Shown piece by piece: positions 1-3,766 of a stretch of 5,239 bases of DNA. Source of the DNA: Micrococcaceae bacterium UBA7136 (lineage in GTDB: Bacteria; Actinomycetota; Actinomycetes; Actinomycetales; Micrococcaceae); NCBI GenBank assembly GCA_002492045.1, contig DKXC01000014.1, positions 1 to 5,239 of the forward strand, read 5' to 3'. Both the position numbers and the translations under genes were made by a program. Numbering within the stretch: position 1 is the first letter of the stretch; every line of letters starts with the position of its first letter. The notes beneath the pieces were generated by a model, which was given only the letters and a program-made list of their open reading frames with translations, was not told the origin of the DNA and did no database searches.

Positions 1-67
1 GATCCCCCCCACCCCCGATGCCAACGGCCTCGCTGCGAGTCTCCCTCCCCCTGCCCCTGACGAATAA
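1..67 (+). CDS. Possible C-terminal end of an unidentified gene (partial, 5' end outside window)
   Basis: Reading from base 2, the frame is open through 21 codons and stops at TAA 65-67. The predicted tail is proline- and alanine-rich, ending PPPAPDE. Most codons end in C or T, as expected for a coding end in a GC-rich genome. The other two rightward frames are also open over most of this stretch, so the reading frame is not proven. If real, the gene converges on aspC with only one base between the two stops (67 and 69), and no terminator hairpin fits between them. No family can be named from a low-complexity tail. Confidence 0.3.
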   Translation, partial: IPPTPDANGLAASLPPPAPDE

Positions 68-68
68 C

Positions 69-1271
69 CTAAGCTGCCGAACCCAGTAGCTTCTGCAAGC
101 GGGCCAGGCCCTCAGCCAGATCCTCGTCGCTCAGGGCGTAAGAGAAGCGCAGGTAGCCTGAGGGGCCAAAAGCCTCACCGGGAACAATGGCCACCTCAGC
201 CTCTTCCAGAATCAGCTCAGCCAGCTCGGCAGAGGTCTGCGGGGTCTTACCGGCAATGGTCTTACCTAGCAGGCCCCGCACATCGGCGTAGGCGTAGAAG
301 GCACCGGCTGGGGTGGGGCAGTGAACGCCCTCAATAGCGTTCAGACCCTCAACGATAGTGTGGCGACGGCGGTCAAAGGCCTGACGCATCTGATCCACGG
401 CAGACAGGTCAGCCTCCAGGGCGGCCAGGGCAGCCCGCTGGGCAATGTTATTGACATTCGAGGTCATATGGGACTGCAGGTTGCTGGCCGCTGAGGTGAC
501 GTCGGCCGGGGCAATCATCCAGCCCACCCGCCAGCCGGTCATAGCGTAGGTCTTAGCAACGCCGTTCATGATGATGGTCTGCTCTGCCAGCTCAGGTACA
601 GCCTTGAGGATAGATGTAAAGACAGCCCCCTCGTAGACCAGGTGCTCATAAATCTCATCGGTCAGCACAAAGATGCCCTTGGCCAGGGCCCACTCGCCAA
701 TAGCCTTGGTCTCTTCAGGAGTGTAGACAGCACCGGTGGGGTTAGAAGGGGAAACGAAGACCAGGGCCTTGGTGGCCGGGGTATAGGCCTCTTCTAGCAT
801 GGCGGGGGTGACCTTGTAATCTAGGTCGGCCCCGGCAAAGACCTGAACCGGCTTGCCACCAGCCAGGCGGATAGCCTCGGGGTAGGTAGTCCAGTAGGGG
901 GCGGGCAACAAGACCTCGTCGCCCTCGTCAATGACGGTGGCGAAGGCCTGGTAGACGGCCTGCTTGCCGCCGTTGGTCACAATCACCTGGGAGGGGGAGA
1001 CCTCAATGCCTGAATCCCGCTTGGTCTTGGCAGCAATGGCCTGCTTGAGCTCGGGCAGGCCGGTGGCCGGGGTGTAGCGGAAGTTGGCCGGGTTATCGAG
1101 GGCGGCGAGGGCGGCGTCCACAATGTAGTCGGGGGTGGGGAAGTCTGGTTCGCCGGCACCAAAGCCAATGACGGGGCGACCTTGGGCCTTGAGGGCCTTG
1201 GCCTTGGAGTCGACGGCCAGGGTTGCGGAGGGTTCGATGGCGGCAATACGGCGGTTGATTCGCTGGGTCAT
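69..1271 (-). CDS. aspC: Pyridoxal-phosphate-dependent aspartate aminotransferase (class I, subgroup Ib type)
   Basis: A 400-residue cytosolic PLP enzyme expected to interconvert aspartate + 2-oxoglutarate and oxaloacetate + glutamate. The fold-type I landmarks are all present and in order: the substrate-loop GAGEPDF (38-44), Asn177 in SPSNPTG, Asp205 and Tyr208 in TDEIYEH, the Schiff-base Lys240 in [10 protein letters not shown], and the carboxylate-binding Arg375 in LRFSY. The N-terminal '[14 protein letters not shown]' style and full length fit the bacterial Ib aspartate aminotransferases. Some Ib enzymes also act on prephenate or aromatic amino acids, so substrate range is not settled. 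The ATG (1269-1271) is preceded by AAGGAAA (complement of 1281-1287) at 9-base spacing, which supports this start. The gene is divergent from tRNA-Trp-secE-nusG, an arrangement I recall from Micrococcaceae. No broken motifs are seen. Confidence 0.93.
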   Translation of the reverse strand: MTQRINRRIAAIEPSATLAVDSKAKALKAQGRPVIGFGAGEPDFPTPDYIVDAALAALDNPANFRYTPATGLPELKQAIAAKTKRDSGIEVSPSQVIVTNGGKQAVYQAFATVIDEGDEVLLPAPYWTTYPEAIRLAGGKPVQVFAGADLDYKVTPAMLEEAYTPATKALVFVSPSNPTGAVYTPEETKAIGEWALAKGIFVLTDEIYEHLVYEGAVFTSILKAVPELAEQTIIMNGVAKTYAMTGWRVGWMIAPADVTSAASNLQSHMTSNVNNIAQRAALAALEADLSAVDQMRQAFDRRRHTIVEGLNAIEGVHCPTPAGAFYAYADVRGLLGKTIAGKTPQTSAELAELILEEAEVAIVPGEAFGPSGYLRFSYALSDEDLAEGLARLQKLLGSAA

Positions 1272-1306
1272 GGGTCTGGCTTTCCTTGCGTGGTTAGTGC
1301 CCTTTA

Positions 1307-1335
1307 AGCATAGTCAGGCTTGGGGTGGGCGGGAA
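1307..1335 (-). promoter_or_regulatory. Candidate aspC promoter
   Basis: On the minus strand, TATGCT (complement of 1307-1312) lies 17 bases downstream of TTCCCG (complement of 1330-1335). The -10 is a fair match to TAnnnT but the -35 is weak. Predicted transcription would start near 1300 and give a leader of about 30 bases carrying the AAGGAAA ribosome binding site. Its -35 is about 15 bases from the -35 of the divergent tRNA promoter, so the two polymerases would compete for nearly the same DNA. Confidence 0.4.
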
Positions 1336-1349
1336 GAGGCCGGGCGGAA

Positions 1350-1378
1350 TTGCCAAAGTAAAAAATATGCTCTAGAGT
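1350..1378 (+). promoter_or_regulatory. Promoter for tRNA-Trp-secE-nusG
   Basis: TTGCCA (1350-1355), a 17-base A-rich spacer and TAGAGT (1373-1378) form a good actinobacterial SigA-type promoter (TTGnnn, TAnnnT). Transcription would start around 1385, giving a leader of about 70 bases before the mature tRNA 5' end. No other convincing promoter is seen before secE or nusG, so this one probably drives all three genes. Confidence 0.65.
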
Positions 1379-1387
1379 AGGTAACGT

Positions 1388-1403
1388 TGTTCGCAACCGA
1401 ACA
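1388..1403 (+). other. Stem-loop at the 5' end of the tRNA-Trp precursor
   Basis: TGTTCG (1388-1393) pairs with CGAACA (1398-1403) around a CAAC loop, a perfect 6-bp hairpin almost at the predicted transcript 5' end. An alternative GTTG/CAAC pairing around a TTCG tetraloop uses the same bases (1386-1397). It has no T-tract, so it is not a terminator. A 5'-protective or processing role is possible but unproven. Confidence 0.4.
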
Positions 1404-1435
1404 CACTGGCTGGTGCCCAAAAGGCTCTAGCTACC

Positions 1436-1453
1436 TCGAAGGTTAGCCTTCGA
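1436..1453 (+). other. Stem-loop abutting the tRNA-Trp 5' end
   Basis: TCGAAGG (1436-1442) and CCTTCGA (1447-1453) form a perfect 7-bp stem with a TTAG loop, ending on the base before the mature tRNA (1454). There is no T-tract. CCTTCGAAGG (1447-1456) is a perfect 10-base palindrome that overlaps the first three acceptor-stem bases. The hairpin sits exactly at the RNase P cleavage site and could influence 5' processing. Confidence 0.5.
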
Positions 1454-1526
1454 AGGGCGGTGGCTCAATTGGTAGAGCAGCGGTCTCCAAAACCGCAGGT
1501 TGCAGGTTCGAGTCCTGTCCGCCCTG
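1454..1526 (+). tRNA. tRNA-Trp (anticodon CCA)
   Basis: A complete 73-base cloverleaf that decodes UGG. The acceptor stem AGGGCGG (1454-1460) pairs fully with CCGCCCT (1519-1525), with discriminator G1526. The D arm is GCTC/GAGC (1463-1466, 1475-1478). The anticodon stem GCGGT/ACCGC (1480-1484, 1492-1496) closes the loop CTCCAAA with CCA at 1487-1489. A five-base variable loop precedes the T arm GCAGG-TTCGAGT-CCTGT (1502-1518), whose first pair is a G-T wobble. The 3' CCA is not encoded (CTT follows), so it must be added enzymatically. A discriminator G is typical of bacterial tRNA-Trp. It lies 60 bases upstream of secE and is probably processed from a shared precursor. Confidence 0.97.
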
Positions 1527-1570
1527 CTTTCATAGCCTCATAGGTTTTCTTTCAGAGACAAGATCAATCG

Positions 1571-1577
1571 AAAGGGG
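1571..1577 (+). promoter_or_regulatory. secE ribosome binding site, able to pair with the tRNA acceptor strand
   Basis: AAAGGGG (1571-1577) lies 9 bases before the secE ATG. The overlapping GGGGCGG (1574-1580) differs from the 5' acceptor strand of tRNA-Trp (AGGGCGG) at one base only. It can therefore pair with the tRNA 3' strand CCGCCCT (1519-1525) through six Watson-Crick pairs and one wobble. In an unprocessed or misfolded precursor this would hide the secE ribosome binding site. Confidence 0.6.
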
Positions 1578-1586
1578 CGGGCCATT

Positions 1587-1847
1587 ATGGCAGAATCAAG
1601 CGCCGCTAGGGCCGCCGGAACAGAGCCCGATACCTCTCAGAGGTCGGGCTTTTTTGCACGTATCTTTACCTTCCTTCGCGAGGTCATCGCTGAGCTCAAG
1701 AAGGTTACTACTCCCACCCGCAGGGAACTGGTTCAGTACGTCATTATTGTGCTGGTCTTCGTGACCTTCATGATGCTACTGATTTCGGGCCTTGACTATC
1801 TCTTTGGTCAGGGGGCCTTCTGGCTCTTCGGGAACGGAATTAACTAG
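1587..1847 (+). CDS. secE: Preprotein translocase subunit SecE
   Basis: An 86-residue single-span SecE that clamps SecY in the SecYEG channel of the cytoplasmic membrane. Residues 1-20 form a variable polar N-terminus. Residues 23-47 form the conserved amphipathic surface helix, including FLREVIAELKKV followed by the TPTRREL hinge. Residues 50-68 (VQYVIIVLVFVTFMMLLI region) are the transmembrane segment. The short C-terminal tail ends FGNGIN. Length and single membrane span are typical of Gram-positive and actinobacterial SecE. The ATG has an AAAGGGG site at 9 bases. It sits between tRNA-Trp and nusG, the classic order. Its codons 13-23 also encode a terminator-shaped hairpin followed by six T, described separately, which could make expression depend on translation. 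Confidence 0.95.
   Translation: MAESSAARAAGTEPDTSQRSGFFARIFTFLREVIAELKKVTTPTRRELVQYVIIVLVFVTFMMLLISGLDYLFGQGAFWLFGNGIN
1624..1655 (+). terminator. Intrinsic-terminator-like hairpin inside secE
   Basis: AGCCCGA (1624-1630) pairs with TCGGGCT (1644-1650), and CCTC (1633-1636) pairs with GAGG (1640-1643). The only defects are a two-base bulge (TA, 1631-1632) and a three-base TCA loop. Six T follow without a gap (1650-1655, sharing the last stem base). This has the shape of an intrinsic terminator, in the orientation of transcription, at codons 13-23 of secE. An elongating ribosome would melt it, so it could act as a translation-sensitive attenuator that ends untranslated tRNA-Trp transcripts. 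Coincidence from coding sequence cannot be excluded. Confidence 0.5.
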
Positions 1848-1893
1848 CACATCTAGCTAGTAGCTAAGAAAAACTTTTACTTCACTTCGGTAG

Positions 1894-1907
1894 CGCACGG
1901 GTGTGCG
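1894..1907 (+). other. Small stem-loop in the secE-nusG gap
   Basis: CGCAC (1894-1898) pairs with GTGCG (1903-1907) around a GGGT loop. It lies just upstream of the nusG ribosome binding site and contains a rival in-frame GTG at 1903. There is no T-tract, so it is not a terminator. A processing or translational role is possible. The rest of the 85-base gap holds an 8-base CTAGCTAG palindrome (1853-1860) but no promoter I can support. Confidence 0.3.
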
Positions 1908-1915
1908 AAAGATTC

Positions 1916-1923
1916 AAGGAAAG
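1916..1923 (+). promoter_or_regulatory. nusG ribosome binding site that decides the start
   Basis: AAGGAAAG (1916-1923) is 9 bases upstream of GTG 1933, the same core and spacing as the aspC site. The upstream in-frame GTG at 1903 has no such site and lies in a hairpin, so 1933 is preferred. Confidence 0.7.
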
Positions 1924-1932
1924 CAGGAAAGC

Positions 1933-2649
1933 GTGTCAGAGCAGGAAGAGCAACAGGTCGCTGAAGAGCTTCTGGAAACTGCTGAGCAGGTAGCTGAGCA
2001 GGCTGAAGAAGCTGAGCCCCAGGTAGCTGAGGAAGAGGCCCAGCCTGCCGTCGACCCGCTGGAAGAATTCAAGGCCAAGCTGCGTCGCCAGGAGGGCGAG
2101 TGGTTTGTGGTTCACACCTACGCTGGCTACGAGAACAAGGTCAAGACCAACCTTGAGTCTCGCATGCAGACCCTGAACGCCGAGGATGACATCTTTGAGG
2201 TTCAGGTTCCCATGGAAGAGGTCATGGAGGTCAAGAACACCGCTAAGAAGCTGGTACGCCGGGTGCGTGTTCCCGGCTACGCCCTGGTGCGTATGAACCT
2301 GACCGATGAGACCTGGGGCGTTGTGCGCCACACCCCCGGTGTTACTGGCTTTGTTGGGCAGGACGCTTACAACCCGGTTCCTCTGCGCCTGGACGAGGTT
2401 GTAGAGATGCTGGCCCCGGTCTTTGAGGCCCAGCAGGCTGAGGCTGGCCTGGCTGCTAAGGCTGCCCCGCAGGTTGAGACCGCCTACGAGGTGGGCGACG
2501 CTGTGATCATCAAGGAAGGCCCCTTCGAGGGTATGCACGCCACCATCTCTGAGATTAACGCTACGGCTTCTCAGATTGTGGTACTGACTTCTGTCTTTGA
2601 GCGCGAGACTCCGGTAACCCTCAACTTCTCTCAGGTAGAGAAGATGTAG
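1933..2649 (+). CDS. nusG: Transcription termination/antitermination factor NusG
   Basis: With the GTG at 1933 the protein is 238 residues. Residues 1-45 are a low-complexity acidic tail rich in Glu, Gln and Ala, common in actinobacterial NusG and absent from E. coli NusG (about 180 residues). The NGN domain, which binds RNA polymerase, spans about 56-162. It begins EWFVVHTYAGYENKV and contains the RVRVPGYALVRM and TPGVTGFVG motifs. A linker precedes the C-terminal KOW domain (about 185-238) with GDAVIIKEGPFEGM, which contacts Rho or ribosomal protein S10 in characterised NusG. All core motifs are intact. It follows secE by 85 bases and is closed by a strong terminator. A 12-base direct repeat, CAGGTAGCTGAG (1987-1998 and 2020-2031, in frame), shows the acidic tail growing by repeat duplication. 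A start at 1903 would add ten residues (MRKIQGKQES) but has weaker support. Confidence 0.96.
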   Translation: MSEQEEQQVAEELLETAEQVAEQAEEAEPQVAEEEAQPAVDPLEEFKAKLRRQEGEWFVVHTYAGYENKVKTNLESRMQTLNAEDDIFEVQVPMEEVMEVKNTAKKLVRRVRVPGYALVRMNLTDETWGVVRHTPGVTGFVGQDAYNPVPLRLDEVVEMLAPVFEAQQAEAGLAAKAAPQVETAYEVGDAVIIKEGPFEGMHATISEINATASQIVVLTSVFERETPVTLNFSQVEKM

Positions 2650-2669
2650 GGGCTGACCCTTCTGACGCT

Positions 2670-2706
2670 AGGGGCCCTGCCAGTGATGGCAGGGCCCCTT
2701 TGTCTT
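2670..2706 (+). terminator. Intrinsic terminator after nusG
   Basis: A perfect 12-bp stem: AGGGGCCCTGCC (2670-2681) pairs with GGCAGGGCCCCT (2688-2699) around an AGTGAT loop. A T-rich tail TTTGTCTTATCTT follows. It lies 20 bases after the nusG stop and ends the tRNA-Trp-secE-nusG unit before any ribosomal protein gene. Its T-tail also supplies the -35 of the next promoter. Confidence 0.9.
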
Positions 2707-2728
2707 ATCTTCTGTGACTTTTTATGGT
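2700..2728 (+). promoter_or_regulatory. Promoter of the 116-aa orphan gene
   Basis: TTGTCT (2700-2705), a 17-base spacer and TATGGT (2723-2728) form a good SigA-type promoter. Transcription would start near 2735 and give a leader of about 70 bases. The -35 lies in the T-tail of the nusG terminator. The -35 and spacing are identical to the candidate promoter at 3247-3275, and the -10 differs at one base. Confidence 0.5.
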
Positions 2729-2750
2729 ATCTGAGTGAGAGACTCGGGGG

Positions 2751-2789
2751 CAGAATGCTATTCTGGGATGACCTTAATCTAGCCCAGAA
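2751..2789 (+). promoter_or_regulatory. Structured leader with mutually exclusive stems
   Basis: ATTCTGGG (2760-2767) can pair upstream with CAGAAT (2751-2756; 6 bp, GCT loop). Its TTCTGGG part (2761-2767) can instead pair downstream with CCCAGAA (2783-2789; 7 bp, 15-base loop). The second stem ends one base before the Shine-Dalgarno AAGGAGG (2791-2797). GAAGAAG (2787-2793) can in turn pair with CTTCTTC just after the start codon (2807-2813). The arrangement could switch access to the ribosome binding site, but I recognise no known riboswitch class. Confidence 0.3.
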
Positions 2790-2803
2790 GAAGGAGGGAG
2801 CTT

Positions 2804-3154
2804 ATGCTTCTTCGTTTTAAGTCCTCTGATCGGCTCAAAGAAGAGCTTGCCCAGGTCAACCAGCAGATCGAAAAACATCAGCTGGAAAATGCTCCTATTG
2901 CTGAAGCCTCAGCCCTCATCGAAAATCTTAAGAAGGAGGGGCTAGAAACCAAGGCTATCAGGCAACAACTAGCTGAGCGTTCCTTGCCTTCAGTAGAAGA
3001 GGTTGGCAAAGCAACGGCAACTCACCTCTTGAATCTTAACCGGCTTAAGAGCCGGAAAGCCAAACTGAAGAAAAAGCTAGCTTGCTTCCAAAATTTTACT
3101 CCCACTATGGCAGCCCTCAGTCTTAGCAGAGCAGGAGCTGCCCACCTCAGATAG
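2804..3154 (+). CDS. Hypothetical small basic coiled-coil-like protein
   Basis: I do not recognise this 116-residue protein. It has no signal peptide or membrane span, so it should be cytoplasmic. Residues 8-30 and 70-93 look helical and heptad-like with many Lys, Glu, Gln and Leu. A Leu-Pro break falls near 61-62. The second helix is strongly basic, with the cluster RLKSRKAKLKKKL at 80-92, which could bind nucleic acid or acidic partners. A more hydrophobic Ala/Ser/Leu tail follows (100-116), with a single Cys at 94. The ATG has a perfect AAGGAGG (2791-2797) at 6 bases, the strongest site in the window, plus its own promoter, so expression is likely. It stands alone between the nusG terminator and the I36-like gene. 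No terminator is evident after it. It could be a leftover of a larger gene, but nothing shows a frameshift. Confidence 0.7.
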   Translation: MLLRFKSSDRLKEELAQVNQQIEKHQLENAPIAEASALIENLKKEGLETKAIRQQLAERSLPSVEEVGKATATHLLNLNRLKSRKAKLKKKLACFQNFTPTMAALSLSRAGAAHLR

Positions 3155-3192
3155 AGAAGGTGAGCCTAAAGTCAAATGCGACATCAGGAATA

Positions 3193-3198
3193 TATACT
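3193..3198 (+). promoter_or_regulatory. Isolated -10-like box
   Basis: TATACT (3193-3198) is a good -10 hexamer in AT-rich DNA. The bases 17 upstream (AGTCAA) are a poor -35, and only weak alternatives are seen nearby. It could be a secondary start for the I36-like gene. Confidence 0.2.
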
Positions 3199-3246
3199 AG
3201 TCAGAGCCTTCGTTGTAAAAAATTGAGAAAAATTAGACTTAAACCC

Positions 3247-3275
3247 TTGTCTCTTGAGCTGGGGAGGAGTATCGT
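3247..3275 (+). promoter_or_regulatory. Promoter of the I36-like gene
   Basis: TTGTCT (3247-3252), a 17-base spacer and TATCGT (3270-3275) give a predicted start near 3282. That places the leader hairpin at the very 5' end of the message. The match to the promoter at 2700-2728 suggests shared control or a common origin. A second, weaker candidate is TTGTAA at 3213 with TAGACT at 3234, but its spacing is only 15. Confidence 0.5.
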
Positions 3276-3281
3276 CGTAAG

Positions 3282-3303
3282 AGTTCAGCAACAGGGCTGA
3301 ACT
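3282..3303 (+). other. 5' leader hairpin of the I36-like message
   Basis: AGTTCAGC (3282-3289) pairs perfectly with GCTGAACT (3296-3303), 8 bp with a six-base loop AACAGG. It coincides with the predicted transcript start, so it may shield the 5' end from decay. It leaves the GGGAG ribosome binding site (3312-3316) free. Confidence 0.45.
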
Positions 3304-3322
3304 TGAGAGATGGGAGACTAGG

Positions 3323-3697
3323 GTGTCTTCACATAAGTTAGGAAAGCTCCTCCTGGCTACGACGCTGGGAATTGGGGCTACGATTGCTACTGTACCTGCT
3401 AGTCAGGCTAGTGTGTACGGGTGCCCCACTTCAACTGTCTGCGTTCATTCAGATATCAGGTTTACTGGTGCTGAGCAGAGGATTAGTGGCTATAGTTGGT
3501 ATACCGATTTGTATAGTTCATTGCATGACCGTGCCTCATCCTGGATTAATGCTAATCGTTACAGTACGGAAGCTATTGGCGAATGGCGTGGTGGGCATAA
3601 GTATATCGCACAGGTCCTGCCTGCCGGATGGTATGAAGATAATTTGGGGAAGAATGCAGGTTTTGATAATAAAGCTGATTTTATCCAACGGATTTAA
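3323..3697 (+). CDS. Secreted peptidase inhibitor I36 / beta-gamma-crystallin-like protein
   Basis: A 124-residue protein with a clear Sec signal peptide: a basic n-region (SSHKLGK), a hydrophobic stretch at 9-24 and probable cleavage after Ala29 (ASQA). The mature part is about 95 residues. It begins with GCPTSTVCVHSDIRFTG (Cys34 and Cys40, a likely short disulfide loop) and continues with SLHDRASSWIN (66-76). These resemble actinobacterial secreted proteins assigned to the I36 family (Streptomyces metalloproteinase inhibitor type) with a beta-gamma-crystallin fold. The assignment is from motif memory. Inhibitor activity is not shown, and many family members have unknown roles. The GTG has GGGAG at 6 bases, its own promoter and a strong terminator, so it can be made as a monocistronic message. 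Base composition is lower in G+C than aspC. Because it lies directly upstream of an envelope lipoprotein-adaptor pair, it could be a secreted effector, bacteriocin-like protein or self-protecting inhibitor. Confidence 0.72.
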   Translation: MSSHKLGKLLLATTLGIGATIATVPASQASVYGCPTSTVCVHSDIRFTGAEQRISGYSWYTDLYSSLHDRASSWINANRYSTEAIGEWRGGHKYIAQVLPAGWYEDNLGKNAGFDNKADFIQRI

Positions 3698-3711
3698 TGG
3701 TTCCTAGCTTT

Positions 3712-3749
3712 AATTACACCCCCGCCTGGGGGTGTAATTGCTTTATTTT
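3712..3749 (+). terminator. Intrinsic terminator after the I36-like gene
   Basis: A perfect 12-bp stem: AATTACACCCCC (3712-3723) pairs with GGGGGTGTAATT (3728-3739) around a GCCT loop. GCTTTATTTTA follows. It lies 14 bases after the upstream stop and only 27 bases before the lipoprotein start. The downstream genes must therefore rely on read-through, or on a promoter hidden in or before the stem. Confidence 0.88.
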
Positions 3750-3766
3750 AAAGGGTTTATTTAGTT

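Noticed and set aside
1366..1371. TATGCT as the -10 of the tRNA promoter
   Set aside because: It would leave only 10 bases to TTGCCA. TAGAGT at 1373-1378 gives the proper 17-base spacing.
983..1380. Open frames lying over the aspC 5' region (minus 983-1246, proline/serine-rich; plus 1135-1380)
   Set aside because: Both overlap the well-supported aspC gene, have odd low-complexity or composition-driven proteins and lack ribosome binding sites. They are by-products of GC-rich coding DNA.
1385..1453. T-box or other tRNA-sensing riboswitch upstream of tRNA-Trp
   Set aside because: There is no T-box consensus, no specifier loop and no downstream biosynthetic gene. Only simple hairpins are present.
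1903..1932. Upstream GTG start for nusG adding ten residues
   Set aside because: It lies in a hairpin without a Shine-Dalgarno, whereas GTG 1933 has AAGGAAAG at 9 bases.
1936..2538. 200-codon open frame antisense to nusG
   Set aside because: It mirrors the repetitive, strongly biased nusG codons and gives a Leu/Ser/His-rich protein with no recognisable domain.
3323..3697. Lactococcin 972-type bacteriocin
   Set aside because: The mature sequence has two early cysteines and the HDRASSW-type motif of I36-like proteins and does not resemble the Cys-free lactococcin 972 pattern. Only the locus layout is similar.
3372..3707. Alternative rightward frame inside the I36-like gene
   Set aside because: It overlaps the frame that has a signal peptide, family motifs and a correctly placed ribosome binding site. 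Its own product looks like a frame-shifted shadow.
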